A stretch of DNA of 34,367 nt from Obelidium mucronatum. Its lineage: Eukaryota; Chytridiomycota; Chytridiomycetes; Chytridiales; Chytriomycetaceae. Below the pieces are notes generated by a model. It was not told the origin of the DNA. It did no database searches and saw only the letters and a list, made by a program, of their open reading frames with translations. The position numbers and the translations under genes were made by a program. Below are positions 9,805-21,298 of the stretch, one piece after another. Every line of letters begins with the position of its first letter. Positions within the stretch are counted from its first letter, which is position 1. The stretch spans positions 1-34,367 of the forward strand of contig JAIVFH010000277.1 of the NCBI GenBank assembly GCA_025765595.1, given 5' to 3'.

Positions 9805-9894
9805 TTTTATAAATAACTATTTATCTATTATTCCTTACATTTGGCTGATGAGAAAATATAAAACTAATGGATCAAAGAGGAATTGCATTATATG

Positions 9895-10429
9895 CTACTG
9901 AGGAGCCTCTTCGGGTTGCCGCAGGCGTTTCCGAACGCCAGCTCCAGTGTTGAGAGATAAGTCCAAAAGCTGCTGTCCATCCACATCCGAGCGAGCCAAT
10001 CTTTCCAAACCCGCACCATGACATGTAGGTTTTGCAGAGACTTTCTTGGTCAATGAAATTGGCGATGGTTGCGAAAAAAAGGACAATAGCGATGCCATGG
10101 CTGAAACAAAAATATTCTTCGTGTTGGATCAAAAACAGTTGTCAAGCAATAGCACACAAAAAAAAAAATGCAGACTAACCTGATGAATACGTGACTTCTT
10201 GCTTTTTCATAGCTCGTTCATTGATGAGTGCCACTCGCTCGTTGATGAGACCCTGTCTCTCTCGAGAGGCACCTTCATAGAGGGAGCGCAATGCGTTCAA
10301 GATTTCACCCGACTCCCTCGCCGCTATCGCTTGATTCAAGTCGTGCTCGCATTTAGCCACTTTCGCATCCTGCGTTTCGAGGCGGGCACTGAGCTCTCGC
10401 ATGTTTTCTTCGTGCACTGACATCGCCAT
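9895..10429 (-). CDS. Small coiled-coil protein of unknown function
   Basis: Two exons, 10429-10180 and 10100-9895, with a 79-nt intron (GTTAGT..CAG, phase 1) give 151 aa. Residues 1-78 form a charged, heptad-rich helix with the element LYEGASRERQGLINER. Residues 84-151 contain a hydrophobic ASLLSFFS stretch followed by a basic tail. I do not recognise the family. The gene starts 41 bp after the CHO2 stop and ends 90 bp before the PIF1-A start on the same strand, which is a tight tandem arrangement. The start was chosen as the first of two nearby in-frame ATGs (10429 and 10423). Confidence 0.6.
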
Positions 10430-10470
10430 TTTTGAAACAAAATTTTTAAAGAATATTTATTTACATTAAT

Positions 10471-13400
10471 TCATAAAACATCAGCGGTGAGATCAGGGGG
10501 TGGCGGCGATGGAGAAAGCGCCTGCTTTGCTTCGAATATCTGGGAAATTACAAAACACGATCATAAATACACAAACACACAGGGTATAAAATTCGTGCAA
10601 GGCCAAAACTCAACTCTTCGCGCCAGTAGTCGCACAGTTCCCATATATCCCACTACATGCCACGAGAATTCAATTCCAAACATTTGCTTGATTCCATAAA
10701 CAATCCTTTTGGCGACATTCTCCTTGTAAATTCGAAAATCGGCTTCAAAAAAAAATACTGTTAGAAACACACCCAACCAAGCCAAATAAAAAATGTACTC
10801 ATTCTCACTCAAATCTTTGATCCACTCATCCATTTCTACACGAGCCAGGATATCCTCATTCACATCCAGTGGTATTCCGCCCTTGCCCAGCACATCGACA
10901 TCCACACACCGCTCCACATGAACCCTCAAAAACGCTTCAATCCGCAAAATCTCATTCTCATTCTTTTCCAATCCCCCCAACTCTTGCCCTGCGCGCCCTA
11001 CAACCACAGCCCCACTATCATCCATCCACTGGAAACACTCTGCAACAATCTCAAAAGGTTTCGAAATCGCAACCACAGAATATCCTCCATCGTAATGATA
11101 CCGCGCTTCATAGGTACCCACTTGCCACGGTATCTTTCCCCGCCGAAAACAAAGATTCCCAGTAACAACACGGAGTCCTTGATCTTCATCGCTAGGTCGA
11201 ACTTGGACAATTGTTTTCCCAAACATCAGTTTTTGCTCTATGGGAAGAGAAATGGTTCGTTTACGTGCGGTGCTGCGCGTCTGTCGTGGTTCATTGGTGA
11301 GGGAAGGCAATGGAATATGGGGATCATTTGGTGTGGGCCCTGACACACTTTCTCCATCGCTAGTGCTATTTGTGGTACTGGAAACGGGAATCTTTGTCAT
11401 CAACGGAACCGTGTCGTCATCCTCATTCTTGACTGTTGCTGTAAGAAACATCCATCGACTGTACGATTTTGAGGTGGTCACCTCGGTTGACAAGTTTTCT
11501 CCAGCGGGGTATATTCCAATCCAGTCCCTCCTTTTGAGAGTCTCTCGGGCGCATGTGAATTGGATTGTTATGGGGTTACCCAACTGAAACCGTTGGATAT
11601 TACTTGAGCTGAAGAACAAAGGGTATGGACTTGTGATTGGGAAAGTTATCGTGTAAAGTTGGCGTGGGAGAAACTGTGTTTGAGACCAGTGTGACCTATA
11701 AAACAAATCTTACGAGTGAGAACACCAAACAACGAAAAACATGATGAGTTATTCCCCCCTACCCTGCAAACTTTTCAACGTTTGATTTGACAATATTTCT
11801 AGCACCAGTTACAATCTTATCCACTCTTGGTTTCACTTCATTCACTGCTTCTTGGACAACTGTAGCGATGGGGGATTTGACCTTCTTCAGACTTGACGAA
11901 CTCATGGTTTTTGATAGATATGAGCCGCTTTCATAAGATCGCGACATCATTGAAGCTGAAGAGTGAGAATATCCGTCAAATGAACCTGATAATCGGTCAT
12001 AACTGGATTGCCCCGAATTCGAATTCCGACCCGGATTAGAAAAGGATCGCGACATTCCAATGCCTACCCCACTTGGAGACCATTCCTGCTCATCATTTTC
12101 ATCATCTCCATCGGACCCTGAATCCAGTTTTATATTTCCATCTTCATCATCCACAGACCGTCGTGGCCCTGTTGCTGTTGCTGAAATTGAGCTCCCACCT
12201 TTCATTAAAATACCCTGGTCAAAGTCTTCATCTTCTTCAGATGAAAACATGAATGACCGTCCAGGTGAAGCTGCCGCATTACTCCTCCCCCATTCACCAC
12301 TCCCAACCCGATTAAAAGCACTACTTCCAAAACCACCACCAGAACCAAGACTCTTCATGAACCCCACCGCCACCACCACTGCTGCCAAACCCGCTACCCT
12401 ACATCACTCATAACTCGTCTTGACCCTAAAACACCACTTCCACCGCCTATCCTCCGCCTCAACCCTCTCATCGACGCGACACTATTCCCATTCCTCCCCG
12501 TCCCGCGCACAAACAGAAAATCATCAATCACACCACCCCCTCCACCAATTATACTACCACTCCCACCACCCACGCCACCACCACCACCACCACCACCACC
12601 ACCACCACCACCACCACCAACAGCACCCCCATTCACCAACAAATCATCCACCAAATTCTGACTCCTCACTGAATCCCCATACCGCCTCCTCATATGCGGA
12701 GCCTCCACAAGAAATACAAAACACCATCCACTCAACTGCCCCAAAACAGTCACCATCAACACATGCGGACTTCCCGTGACAACCGTAACGCCCCACGCAC
12801 TGGCCGCAGCCGCCCACTGCATTCGGGTGGTTCAGGAACCTGTATAAACCCGTGTATGTCGGGCCCTTGCGATAACGTGGGGTGGTTTGTTTGTTTGGTG
12901 GGTGTGGTTAGACTGTCGATAAAGAAATCACCGAAAAACCAGCCGTATTCGCCGAGGGTTTTGTGGATTGAGAATGTTGTCCATATGTGGAGTAGGATGA
13001 GAATCTATGGCGGAAAATAATAAAACGGTTCAATAGAATAGGGGAGGTGTTGTTTGTTTTTTGGTGGGACTCACAAGTGCAACAGTATGTTTCAGCATGA
13101 CACTCCCAACCAGCCAGACTTCAGGCGGCTTGTAAAGCATGAAAGCGCACAAGAAAAACGAAATATAGGTCATGGACTGGCAAAGGTTATATATACTGGG
13201 TAACCGCATCAGAAGCTGTCTCTCTTTTTTCAACAAACACACTTTCACTCACATTTTCCAATGCCGGAACGCGTCAAACGAAGTTTCCCCAAATTTGATG
13301 AAATGGCGACTCCAGAACGTATACTTGCTTTGTAAATGCAAAATATATCCAAGTACACCACTGAAAACGAGTCTCCAAAACAAGGCTTGCCTATGTACAA

Positions 13401-15019
13401 TGAGCGGGTTTTTAAACAAGAAATCGAAAGAAATAAATAACAAATCACTCTTCTTCAACGGAACTTACCCAACAAAATACCAAACCTTCCAATTCTTTTC
13501 ATGGTTTTCACCAACCCGACCAACAACAATAGCATTCAGAAACGTCAACACCCAAACCAAAACCGTCAATACATCTGTACTCCTGAAGGGGTCAAAGTTC
13601 TTGAATATCAGCAAGTCGCGTCGAAACAAGGACTGCAATACTGTTTCTCCAAAATATAGTAAGAATTAAAAAACTTGGGTCACGTAACACAAAACACCAA
13701 ACCTTCAGTACTACTCTCTTCCGCAGCATTCCCATACGTCCTCTCAAAGTGATGACTTTCCACGAAAAAGAAAAACAGAATTTGCTGACAAGTGTGCACC
13801 CAACGAGACGAAAAAAACTGTATAACTCTTCGCAATCAGTGCTGTAGCGTAGAACCCAATATACCCCACAGAGTACATGGGATGCGGCGCCAATTCAAAA
13901 GACGAAGCAGGCGGCGGCGCTGTTGGGGAGTACGGGATTTTCGAGTCGGTTGTTGGGGTTGTGGGTTCATTGACTTGATAAAAGAAAAAGTCGCCCCAAT
14001 CTAAAAAAAAAAGAAAGATATGAATTAAACAAAACATATCAAGGTCGAGTATGAATCCCCTCTAGGAAATGTAGATAAAAAAATTTAAATACATACACCA
14101 AGCGAAATCAGATACAACGCGATTCCCTTCCATCTTGATTCCATAATTAATAAGCAACAAGAGAGTCCCCGCTGAATACCGAAACCAATCTCTCCACCCA
14201 ATCCCAAACAACTCTGGCCCGTTTCCATCATACACGGGCGGTTTGAAGTAGGCAATCCCAAACAACGTATGACTCAAGAAATCATTCACAAGAACCGTAT
14301 CCACAAACGCACGAAACAGAATCCACGTCGTAAACTCAACCGGCAGGCTCTAAATGAAAAAAAAATAAAGAATGAAAGGGATACTTAGTTCCCCTCCCCT
14401 CCTTGACACAACTCCCAAGAGAAGAAAAACTACTACTCACATTAAACTCTTTATCATCCAAATCAAGCTTCTTGATAATCTCGCCAATGAAATAAGTCTG
14501 CCACACGCCTCGCCGTTTCCCCGCATTCTGTCCAAACCCATACCGCTTCGCAAACCGGACAAGCAAATTCCAATCCGATTGAGATCGCAACATGAGGCCC
14601 AGCAGTACGTTATATCCGACTCGCCAGAAGATGAATAAAGCCAGATAATATTCTTTTCGGAGTCGCACGAGTAGGAATACTGATACAGTCAAGGCAATCG
14701 AAAAGATGATAGACCAGTCAAAGATTGACGACGGGAACAAGAGACAGTGGATCAGAGAATGGATTGTGGGGATTTGAAAGACTGGCGAAAAACCAAAAAA
14801 CAGAGAGAGAGTGTCAGATGTTGAGTTCAAAGAGCAGCCACCCCCACCAATCCTCTTCTTACCAGTGCCGGCTTTAGTTCTTCCTACGGGCACGATTGCA
14901 ATATCATTGTGATGCAATGGTTCCTGGAGGTTGTTCCTCGTTTGGTTTTTGCGTTCGACTTCTCGCACCAACAACTTTTGCAGCTTGCTTTCCTTCTCTT
15001 GTCCTTCTTCTTTCGACAT
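10471..15019 (-). CDS. CHO2: Phosphatidylethanolamine N-methyltransferase, Cho2 type, with apparent frameshifts
   Basis: Cho2 makes the first S-adenosylmethionine-dependent methylation of phosphatidylethanolamine toward phosphatidylcholine, in the ER membrane. Exons by hand: 15019-14863, 14781-14441, 14349-14097, 14000-13703, 13646-13469, 13390-13253, 13195-13075, 13004-11763, 11695 to about 10600, and 10539-10471. Cho2 landmarks run in order: a GRTKAGTVFQIP start, many membrane segments, APHPMYSVGY, FRRDLLIFKNFDPFRSTD, FWSRHFIKFG, FGDFFID, GLYRFLNHP, then the C-terminal part with RDWIGIYP, WQVGTYEARYHYDGGYSV and RIVYGIKQMFGIEF. Conserved stretches change frame near 13790, 12885, 12811 and 12375, and the join near 10745-10798 is unclear. 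A Gly-rich insert replaces part of the middle. These breaks are either assembly indels or signs of a decaying copy. Gene identity is firm; the exact protein is not. Confidence 0.82.
12571..12618. repeat. Trinucleotide (CCA) repeat encoding poly-Gly in CHO2
   Basis: A run of CAC/CCA triplets on the plus strand reads as a glycine tract within a low-complexity loop of the CHO2 gene. It sits in the same segment as several of the apparent frame breaks, where polymerase slippage or consensus errors are likely. Confidence 0.85.
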
Positions 15020-15289
15020 GATGAAGATCTTGATTTCTGTTTCTTTTTTGACCAAGATGCCGTCTCAAAGAATTGAGAGAATCGATATCGTTGTTGAACA
15101 GTTGTGCGACAGATTTTTTGTCAGAAATGCAAGGTGTCAATTACACTCGTGGGAGTGAGGATCTGATAAGCTTCTTTTGCGAAGGATCAAAAGCAGTAGC
15201 GGTATCATTATATAAAACATCATCCAAGAATTCTCATATTATACCAAAATATGCAAATTTCCCACTCAGTCATTTCCCAGATTTTTCTT

Positions 15290-17792
15290 TCAAAAAGAAC
15301 TCAATGCCTTATTGAACGCCACAACCTTGGGATGCGCAAGAACCTTCTCCTTCTTAAAGTTCAAAACTTGCAATCCATCCAACTTGACGGCCCGTGATAA
15401 CGCAACATAACTTTGCCCCTTTTCAAACACCTTGCCCAAATCGATACGCAGCAGAGGTAGTGTTTGACCTTGACTCTTGTGAATGCTCCTATAGAAATTT
15501 TTTTAAAAAAAAAAGAAAAACGAACGCGTTTGGAATTTCAAAACGAGGCGTTAATCGGGAGGGGAAATGAAGCAACTTACAATGCATAAGCGAGAACCAA
15601 CGGAATCTGATAGAGGAGGACTAAGCAACGAAACCAAACATCCAACAAAAAATGGTCTATACCTGATCTTTCGTAACTGAGATATTTCCTACATCCAACT
15701 TCCATTGTTCCTATTTTGAAATCCCCCTTCAGTGTAAGAAAAAGTATATATAATATACTGCAACGTACATATGAAACAGTCCTACGAACAGTCGCATCCG
15801 AATTCGGACTAACTCTGAAATCCACAACAGGCAAACTATCCTCCTCGAATCCAACCACAATCCCCATGCTTCCATTCACAAGGTTCATATCAATGTTGTT
15901 TTTAATCATCATCACTTGCGCTCCAACCTTCAGTTCCAACAACTCTGTCGCGTTGCATTCCTTGTCCAGTCGCTCGTATAAACGATTGTCATCGGTACCA
16001 CCACGACGCGCTTTGAAAAAGTGGGACTGCCCGCGGAGTTCAGCGAGATGGCGCTTGTTGCATGCATCGACTTCGTTTCTCAGTGCGAATCTAAATTATT
16101 TAGTTTTTCCCCAAGGGTCAGACAACTATTACCCGTGTACCAAAAAATGCAAAAGAGAAACAAATCTACAATTCTGTGGGAACTAAACCGCCCAGATTCG
16201 ACAACGGACGAGAAAGCTTCTTGAGCGTTTCTTCAGTCTGAAGAGACACCTCGCCCATTCGTATTTCATTGAGGATCTTGATAAACTCGGCATCCTTCTG
16301 ACGGAACACTTCCTTCAACTTCAGAAGAAGAAGCAAAAAAAAAAAAAAATAAGCTTGCAATTTTAGCATAGAAGGAAACCCCTGCTCATCAAGAAACGTT
16401 CCAAACCATAATCGTCTTGGTCATGCATTCCTTCCATCCATCCGCCTCAAACGCAAACTTGACTTCCCTCTTGTTGACTGGCGGGAGTTGCATAAAGTCC
16501 CCACAAACAATCAACTGAATTCCTCCAAACGGTCGAGGATCATTGCGAACGTGTTTTGCGATTTGATTCAATTTGTCAAAGAATTGACCTTCTACCATAG
16601 AAACTAAAATATTGATAAAAATTGGATTATGACTAAAGCCACGGTATAAACGAAAAAAAAAAACACTATTACTTTCGTCGATAATCAAGACTTTGACTGC
16701 TTTCCATCTCTGCATGCTTTTTCGATTTGCTTGGATTTTTTTTACTAGATCTTTGACTGGCTCTGTTTGTTTTGTTTGTTTTGTTTGGTATCAGTTTGGA
16801 ATTCAAAAAAAAAAAGACGTTCACTGCTTGCGGCAATATCGTTTCTGAAAAAGATCCGATATGCACCGCCTTCGGCGGTAGAATTTCGCCTTCGGCGATA
16901 GGACCTTCGGCGAAAAGAACACACCAATGGCAAGACCACAGCCTGCAAAAGAGTGAAGAGTCACTCCTCCAATATTAGTCGCCGCAATTCCTATAAAAAA
17001 CAAGACTTAGAAAAAGCACATCATACAAAAAAAAAAAAATAATACACCAGTCGGAGCAGTAATTGCAATCTGATCCCTCGTCATTCTCGTTCGTAAACCA
17101 TTAATAATCTGCCTCATGAGAACAGATTTCCCAGTGCCAGCAGACCCAGTATAAAACAAGTTTTCACCGTTTGCAACCAAATCCAAAACGCGAGATTGTT
17201 CGTTTGTAAGAGTAATGCCAGGTTCTGAAGCAACTTTGAAAGGAGCAGTAGAGGAGGAGTTGGACGTAGTAGATTGATCTGTTGGAGTGGATCGTTTTCC
17301 GAGTGGTTTTGTTGCTGCTGTTGCCCGCAAGGAAGAAGAAGAGAGCGCCTTTGACACTGGATCGTCGAATCTGAATTCCGTCTTTCCAGATTTTGAGGAG
17401 GAGGCTGCCTTGTATGCTGATGAATGTGACTTGTAAGACGAAGAAGAGTAAGAGGATGTTGTTGGATACGAGGGGGTGGACCCAAAGCCTGGAGGAAGCA
17501 CTCTCTTCTGCGGCAGGGCCTGAGAGTTGGTTTCCAGGGGTCTCTTGAGACTCGGCTTGTTTGCGCTTAGAAACGCGGCTTCCGCATCGATCGCCTTTGT
17601 CCGCAGCTCGCCCTGGCCGGAGCGGGCGTCCATCGACAGCGTCTTTGCCAACGCGGGCGCCCAGCTGCCCGCTGCTGAAGCGGCCGCAGCAGCCGGCGGC
17701 GACGCCTGGCGCTTGAAGAAGCCGAGGACCGACGGCGTCGCTGTTGCTGCGGGCGAAGTAGTCGAAGTTGTTTGGCGGCGGTGGTTGTACAT
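15290..17792 (-). CDS. PIF1-family DNA helicase, paralogue B
   Basis: Nine exons: 17792-17048, 16990-16925, 16762-16673, 16603-16407, 16318-16170, 16090-15769, 15710-15663, 15606-15581 and 15488-15290, giving 613 aa in one frame. The N-terminal 210 residues are Ser/Ala/Pro-rich with a short LGFFKR segment. The helicase core has [16 protein letters not shown], the PIF1 HSFAG motif, [43 protein letters not shown] and YVALSRA. Exon 8 is a 26-nt microexon. Intron positions match those of paralogue C apart from C's additional introns, so B and C are recent duplicates relative to A. Intron 2 holds a cluster of GC-rich hairpins. The role is replication-fork, telomere or mitochondrial DNA maintenance, from family knowledge. 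Confidence 0.9.
16866..16912. repeat. Cluster of CGCCTTCGGCG hairpins in PIF1-B intron 2
   Basis: Two perfect short palindromes, CCGCCTTCGGCGG (16866-16878) and TCGCCTTCGGCGA (16886-16898), are followed by a half copy CCTTCGGCGAA (16904-16914). They sit in an otherwise AT-rich intron. Each folds into a 5-bp stem with a TTC loop, equally describable as a shorter stem closed by a TTCG tetraloop. Similar GC-rich hairpins are known as mobile clusters in fungal mitochondrial DNA. Confidence 0.8.
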
Positions 17793-17958
17793 TCGGACTT
17801 TTGTTTTTGTCGTTTGTCCAAAGACAACACGTTCGCTTTTATTCGCTTTCAAAGCAGTGTTTGCAGCATGGCGGAAAGGCACGGGAGCAGAGTTGGAGTC
17901 TTCGTTGAATAGCTTTGAACAGTAAAGTTTTTGCAAACAAAGACTCCGACATATCAAT

Positions 17959-19141
17959 TTACTGATGACCTACTGATGGCCAAAACAAACTGCCAATAAA
18001 AGAAAACAAAGATTCCCGTTTGACCGCCGCTGCAGCTGCGGCATCGACGCGTTCGTCGTTGAGAAGCACGCGGACGACGGCGGAGTGGCCGTTGCGCGCA
18101 GCGACTCTCAGGGCGCGGTTGTCTTCGGCGGCGGGATCGACGCGCGGGTCGGCGAGCAGCGCGGCGACAGCGTCTGCGTGGCCGTTCTTCGCGGCGGACC
18201 ACAGCGCGCAGTTCGCAAACACGCCCGGGTCGACTTGAAGTTGCGCCTGCGAAAGCAGCACGCCGAGAACGCGCGCGTGCCCGAGCGCCGCCGCCGTGCG
18301 CAGCGCGTTGTTGTCGTCCGCGCCCGCATCGACGCGCGCGTCCGTCAGCAGCAGCGCAAGCACCTCCGCGTGCCCCATTGCGGCCGCTGACCGGACCGCA
18401 AAGTCGTGATCAGAGCTGGGATCTACCTGCGGGTGTTTCTGCAGCAAGAGCGCAACGACCGCGGCGTGTCCCTTGATTACTGCCCATTGTATTCCATCGT
18501 TTCCAAACGCAGTCGGATCAGCCCCGCTTTCCAACAAGAACGAAACAAGCCGCAAGTTCCCACAGCTGCAGGCCCATCTAAACAGAATCCCATCATTCAA
18601 ATCCAGAAGGTGCTTACGCGGAGTAGTTGCACGGGACGCTGAAAGCAACTCTTGTACAATTCGGTACCCAAGAGCATCCGACACTGTACAGTTTTCCATG
18701 CGCCAAATATTTTTGGAGAGAAACATTTGCTCATAGAGAACCGCTTTGTAAATCCATGGCAGAGAGTACCAAACGTCTGCATTGGCGTTGAGATGATTCA
18801 AGAAAGTACTCATTGACGTTATTTCATCATTGTCCTTGACTGATTCGATTCTGTCATCGCCAGTACATCTTTTACGCCCCTTCTTGCTCATTGATATTCC
18901 CTGCATCCTCACATGTCGACGGGCATGATGGTAGTCATTCAAGAGAGTGCGCCCAAAGAGCCAAATTCTGAACGTCAAAAGAGGCGATTGAAACATGCAA
19001 CAGGATTTTATCAAGGATTTCGCGTGGAATATTGTAGATTGTTGTAGTAGCTTTAGAGTTTGCGATCACTACTTTTGGCACAGTTCCAATGGTCGTCTTT
19101 GCTGCTAATGCTAGCTGAAGGGCACTTGCAATCCAATCCAT
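17959..19141 (-). CDS. Ankyrin-repeat protein with an F-box-like N-terminus, one apparent frameshift
   Basis: The N-terminal frame (ATG at 19141) reads to an IPREILDKILLHV segment typical of F-box-like N-termini. The frame then has to change near 18955 (a three-base A run; one extra base) to continue into GRTLLNDYHHARRHV and the rest. The C-terminal half holds about five ankyrin repeats, with GHAAVVALLL, GHAEVLALLL, GHARVLGVLL, GHADAVAALL and GHSAVVRVLL helices. Coding for the repeats is very GC-rich (18020-18400) compared with the 5' half. Such proteins are usually protein-interaction or ubiquitin-ligase adaptors; no target is visible. If the break is real, a shorter protein starting at an ATG downstream of 19000 is possible. 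The stop lies 167 bp before the PIF1-B start. Confidence 0.7.
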
Positions 19142-19188
19142 ACGACTTTTTTTAAAGTTTTTTCAAGTCTTTTTCTGTTTTGACATTT

Positions 19189-19374
19189 ATGAGTGCGTGG
19201 AACGAAGACGTAGGCAAGTTCCACGTTATTGATATTCTTGATACAAACCAAGAAAAATTTCTGGCAGTTGCGACCCGCCAACTTACAAGGCTTGAAAGTC
19301 CACTCAAGTCCGCGTCGGAAGCAGGAGGGGTGCTCAATACTCCATCGCCCAACGTTAAGGCAGGAAAGCAGTAA
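19189..19374 (+). CDS. Possible small protein, unknown
   Basis: A 61-aa ORF starts 47 bp from the divergent ankyrin gene and ends 120 bp before the lectin stop. It begins MSAWNEDVGKFHVIDI and has a balanced, non-repetitive composition, which makes it a better candidate than most short ORFs here. I see no splice signal that clearly extends it and no family match. It may be a chance ORF in the ankyrin gene's upstream region. Confidence 0.3.
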   Translation: MSAWNEDVGKFHVIDILDTNQEKFLAVATRQLTRLESPLKSASEAGGVLNTPSPNVKAGKQ

Positions 19375-19415
19375 CGAAGTTTCAACTTGTTTTGAGAAGA
19401 TTTTAATATCAAACT

Positions 19416-19485
19416 TCTACTGCTACTCCCAATGTTGATACTCTACTACTCCCCAATGTTTGTTACTACTGCTACTCCCCATCCA
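19416..19485. repeat. Imperfect tandem repeat, unit about 26 bp
   Basis: Two and a half copies of a CTACTGCTACTCCCAATGTT-like unit lie between the small plus-strand ORF and the 3' end of the lectin gene. This is presumably non-coding. Confidence 0.6.
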
Positions 19486-19494
19486 TCTGCTTAC

Positions 19495-20037
19495 TCAAAA
19501 CTTGAACCCAAGCTCAAACTTTTCATTTTCTTGACTATTACACCCCCACAAGAGCAACTGCTTCCCAGTATTCTCTCCCTGCACATTCAAACACATATCC
19601 TTTGATTTCAAATAACTCCCAGAAACAGTCCACTGCTGAGCCGCATTCTGCCCATTCGAGAACCTGAAACAATCATAGAGTTGCACAGAATTATTTGGAC
19701 CACCGCTATCCAAACACTTGCCCGAGCGCGGGTTGTAGATGGCTCCCGGTTGATTTGGATGGCGGGCCCACACTTGGTTCGCGCCGCCCGTGCACGTCCA
19801 GGCAATCACTTTCGAGTAGTTGTCGGTTCCCCAGTTATCAACGTCGACGCAGACTGTACTCCATTGCCAAGAACAGTCGAAAAAAGGTGGATACCAGACG
19901 GCACGGCATCCCTTGTCGACAAGTGCTCTGGCGTAGATTGGTCCAGAGGTTGGGAGAACTACTGGTCCAGTGGGAGGAATCCCGGCTGCCATGACGACAC
20001 TGGCCAGTAGGAAAATAGACGCTACAGTCTTGAACAT
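19495..20037 (-). CDS. Secreted ricin-B-fold lectin
   Basis: This is a single-exon gene for 180 aa. The first 18 or so residues form a clear signal peptide (MFKTVASIFLLASVVMAAG), so the product is secreted or targeted to the cell surface. The rest is one beta-trefoil domain of the ricin-B carbohydrate-binding type. Q-x-W motifs appear as NQVW and AQQW, with repeating KCLDSGG and MCLNVQG strands that mark successive trefoil lobes. It contains the lectin fold only, with no ribosome-inactivating domain, so it should be regarded as a sugar-binding protein. A TATA box lies about 50 bp upstream. The start at 20037 is the ATG that opens the signal peptide. Confidence 0.85.
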   Translation of the reverse strand: MFKTVASIFLLASVVMAAGIPPTGPVVLPTSGPIYARALVDKGCRAVWYPPFFDCSWQWSTVCVDVDNWGTDNYSKVIAWTCTGGANQVWARHPNQPGAIYNPRSGKCLDSGGPNNSVQLYDCFRFSNGQNAAQQWTVSGSYLKSKDMCLNVQGENTGKQLLLWGCNSQENEKFELGFKF

Positions 20038-20084
20038 AGAAAGCAGATTGGATGATTTATCTGGGGTGAGCTTCGTACCTTCGC

Positions 20085-20091
20085 TTTTATA
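20085..20091 (-). promoter_or_regulatory. TATA box of the lectin gene
   Basis: TATAAAA on the minus strand, 48 bp upstream of the lectin ATG. This is one of the few clear TATA boxes in the window and fits a regulated, secreted product. Confidence 0.5.
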
Positions 20092-20437
20092 CCAGTTTTT
20101 TGGGCTTAACGCCAAGAAAATTTGGGGTCACATGGCCACAAATGACATCAAAGTCCACCTGTAAGTCCACCCCTTACAATGGTTCAGCCTATAACGTGTT
20201 TTTCAACGCGTTATTCGACAGCCCTTGATTAAATGAAATAAACGCATCCGTTTTTTGGCGGTGACTTTAGGAATATTATCCACAAAAACATTCCGAATGG
20301 GCAGATTCGAAGGCTTGAAGTCCACCCTTGATATATCCTTGTCAACCTCTTAATCTTGCACCTCTTTACAATCTTATTTGTTTATTTTGCAGCATACTCT
20401 ACCAAATGACTCAAAAAAGGACTTTCCTAAACAGTTT
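20092..20437. other. Intergenic region between the lectin and PIF1-C
   Basis: About 345 bp holding the upstream promoter of the lectin gene and the 3' UTR of PIF1-C. It has no coding signal. Two copies of AAGTCCACC (20150-20158 and 20164-20172; a third similar site near 20320) may be a small regulatory repeat. Confidence 0.4.
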
Positions 20438-21261
20438 TCACAATGTCAACAGCTCCCGATTAAACTGAATCACTTTCGAATGCGCTGCGACTTTCTCCCG
20501 ACGAAAGTTGAGCACCTTGAAATACAATAAAAGGCGATCAGGGGCCCAACCAGCCAATCAAACAAAAACCACGTTTTAGAAAACGAACCTGAAGTCCTTC
20601 CAAAGAAACAGCTCTCGATAGTGCGACATAGCTCTGCCCCTTTTCAAACACTTTTCCAAGATTAACACGTAGAAGCGGAAGCGTCTGCCCTTGGCTCTTG
20701 TGGATACTCCTATAAAGTGGCCAGAGAATCAGCAGTTTGTAGGCAAAGAGTCGAATATTCTTACAAAGCATAGGCAAGAAGAAGCGGAATCTATGGAATG
20801 TATGTCAACTTTGGGGGTTTTTTAAGGAATTATGTGCAAAATCCCCAAACCTGCTCTCTTGTGGCCTTCACAACTCTATTCTGTTCATAGACCCATTGAT
20901 CCTAACAAAAAAAATATTAAATTCAGTTGCAAAAAGAAACCAAGCCCACAAGAACTCACCAGAAACACAACAAACCGACTCGGCCCATTCAAAAAATCCA
21001 CCACAGGATTCCCCGTATTTTCTTCAAACCCAACCACTTTCCCCATACTCCCATTCACAAGACCCATATCAAATTTGTTTTTAATCAACATGACTTGAGC
21101 CCCGATTTTGAGTTCTAACCGTTCCGGCGCCATGCAGTCGTTGAATTTATCGTAATAAACGGGATCTCCAAATGTTCGCGCTAGGAACACGTGTTTTTCG
21201 CCGGGGAGTCGGGCGAGGTGGGTTTGATTACATGAATCAACTTCATTCCGCATGGCGAACC

Positions 21262-21298
<37 letters not shown>

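Noticed and set aside
10471..15019. Several separate membrane-protein genes instead of one CHO2
   Set aside because: Fragments follow the Cho2 motif order, and intron phases match from 15019 to 13075, so a single gene with frame breaks is simpler.
19495..20037. A ricin-type toxin
   Set aside because: Only the carbohydrate-binding beta-trefoil is present, with a signal peptide. There is no catalytic A-chain-like domain.
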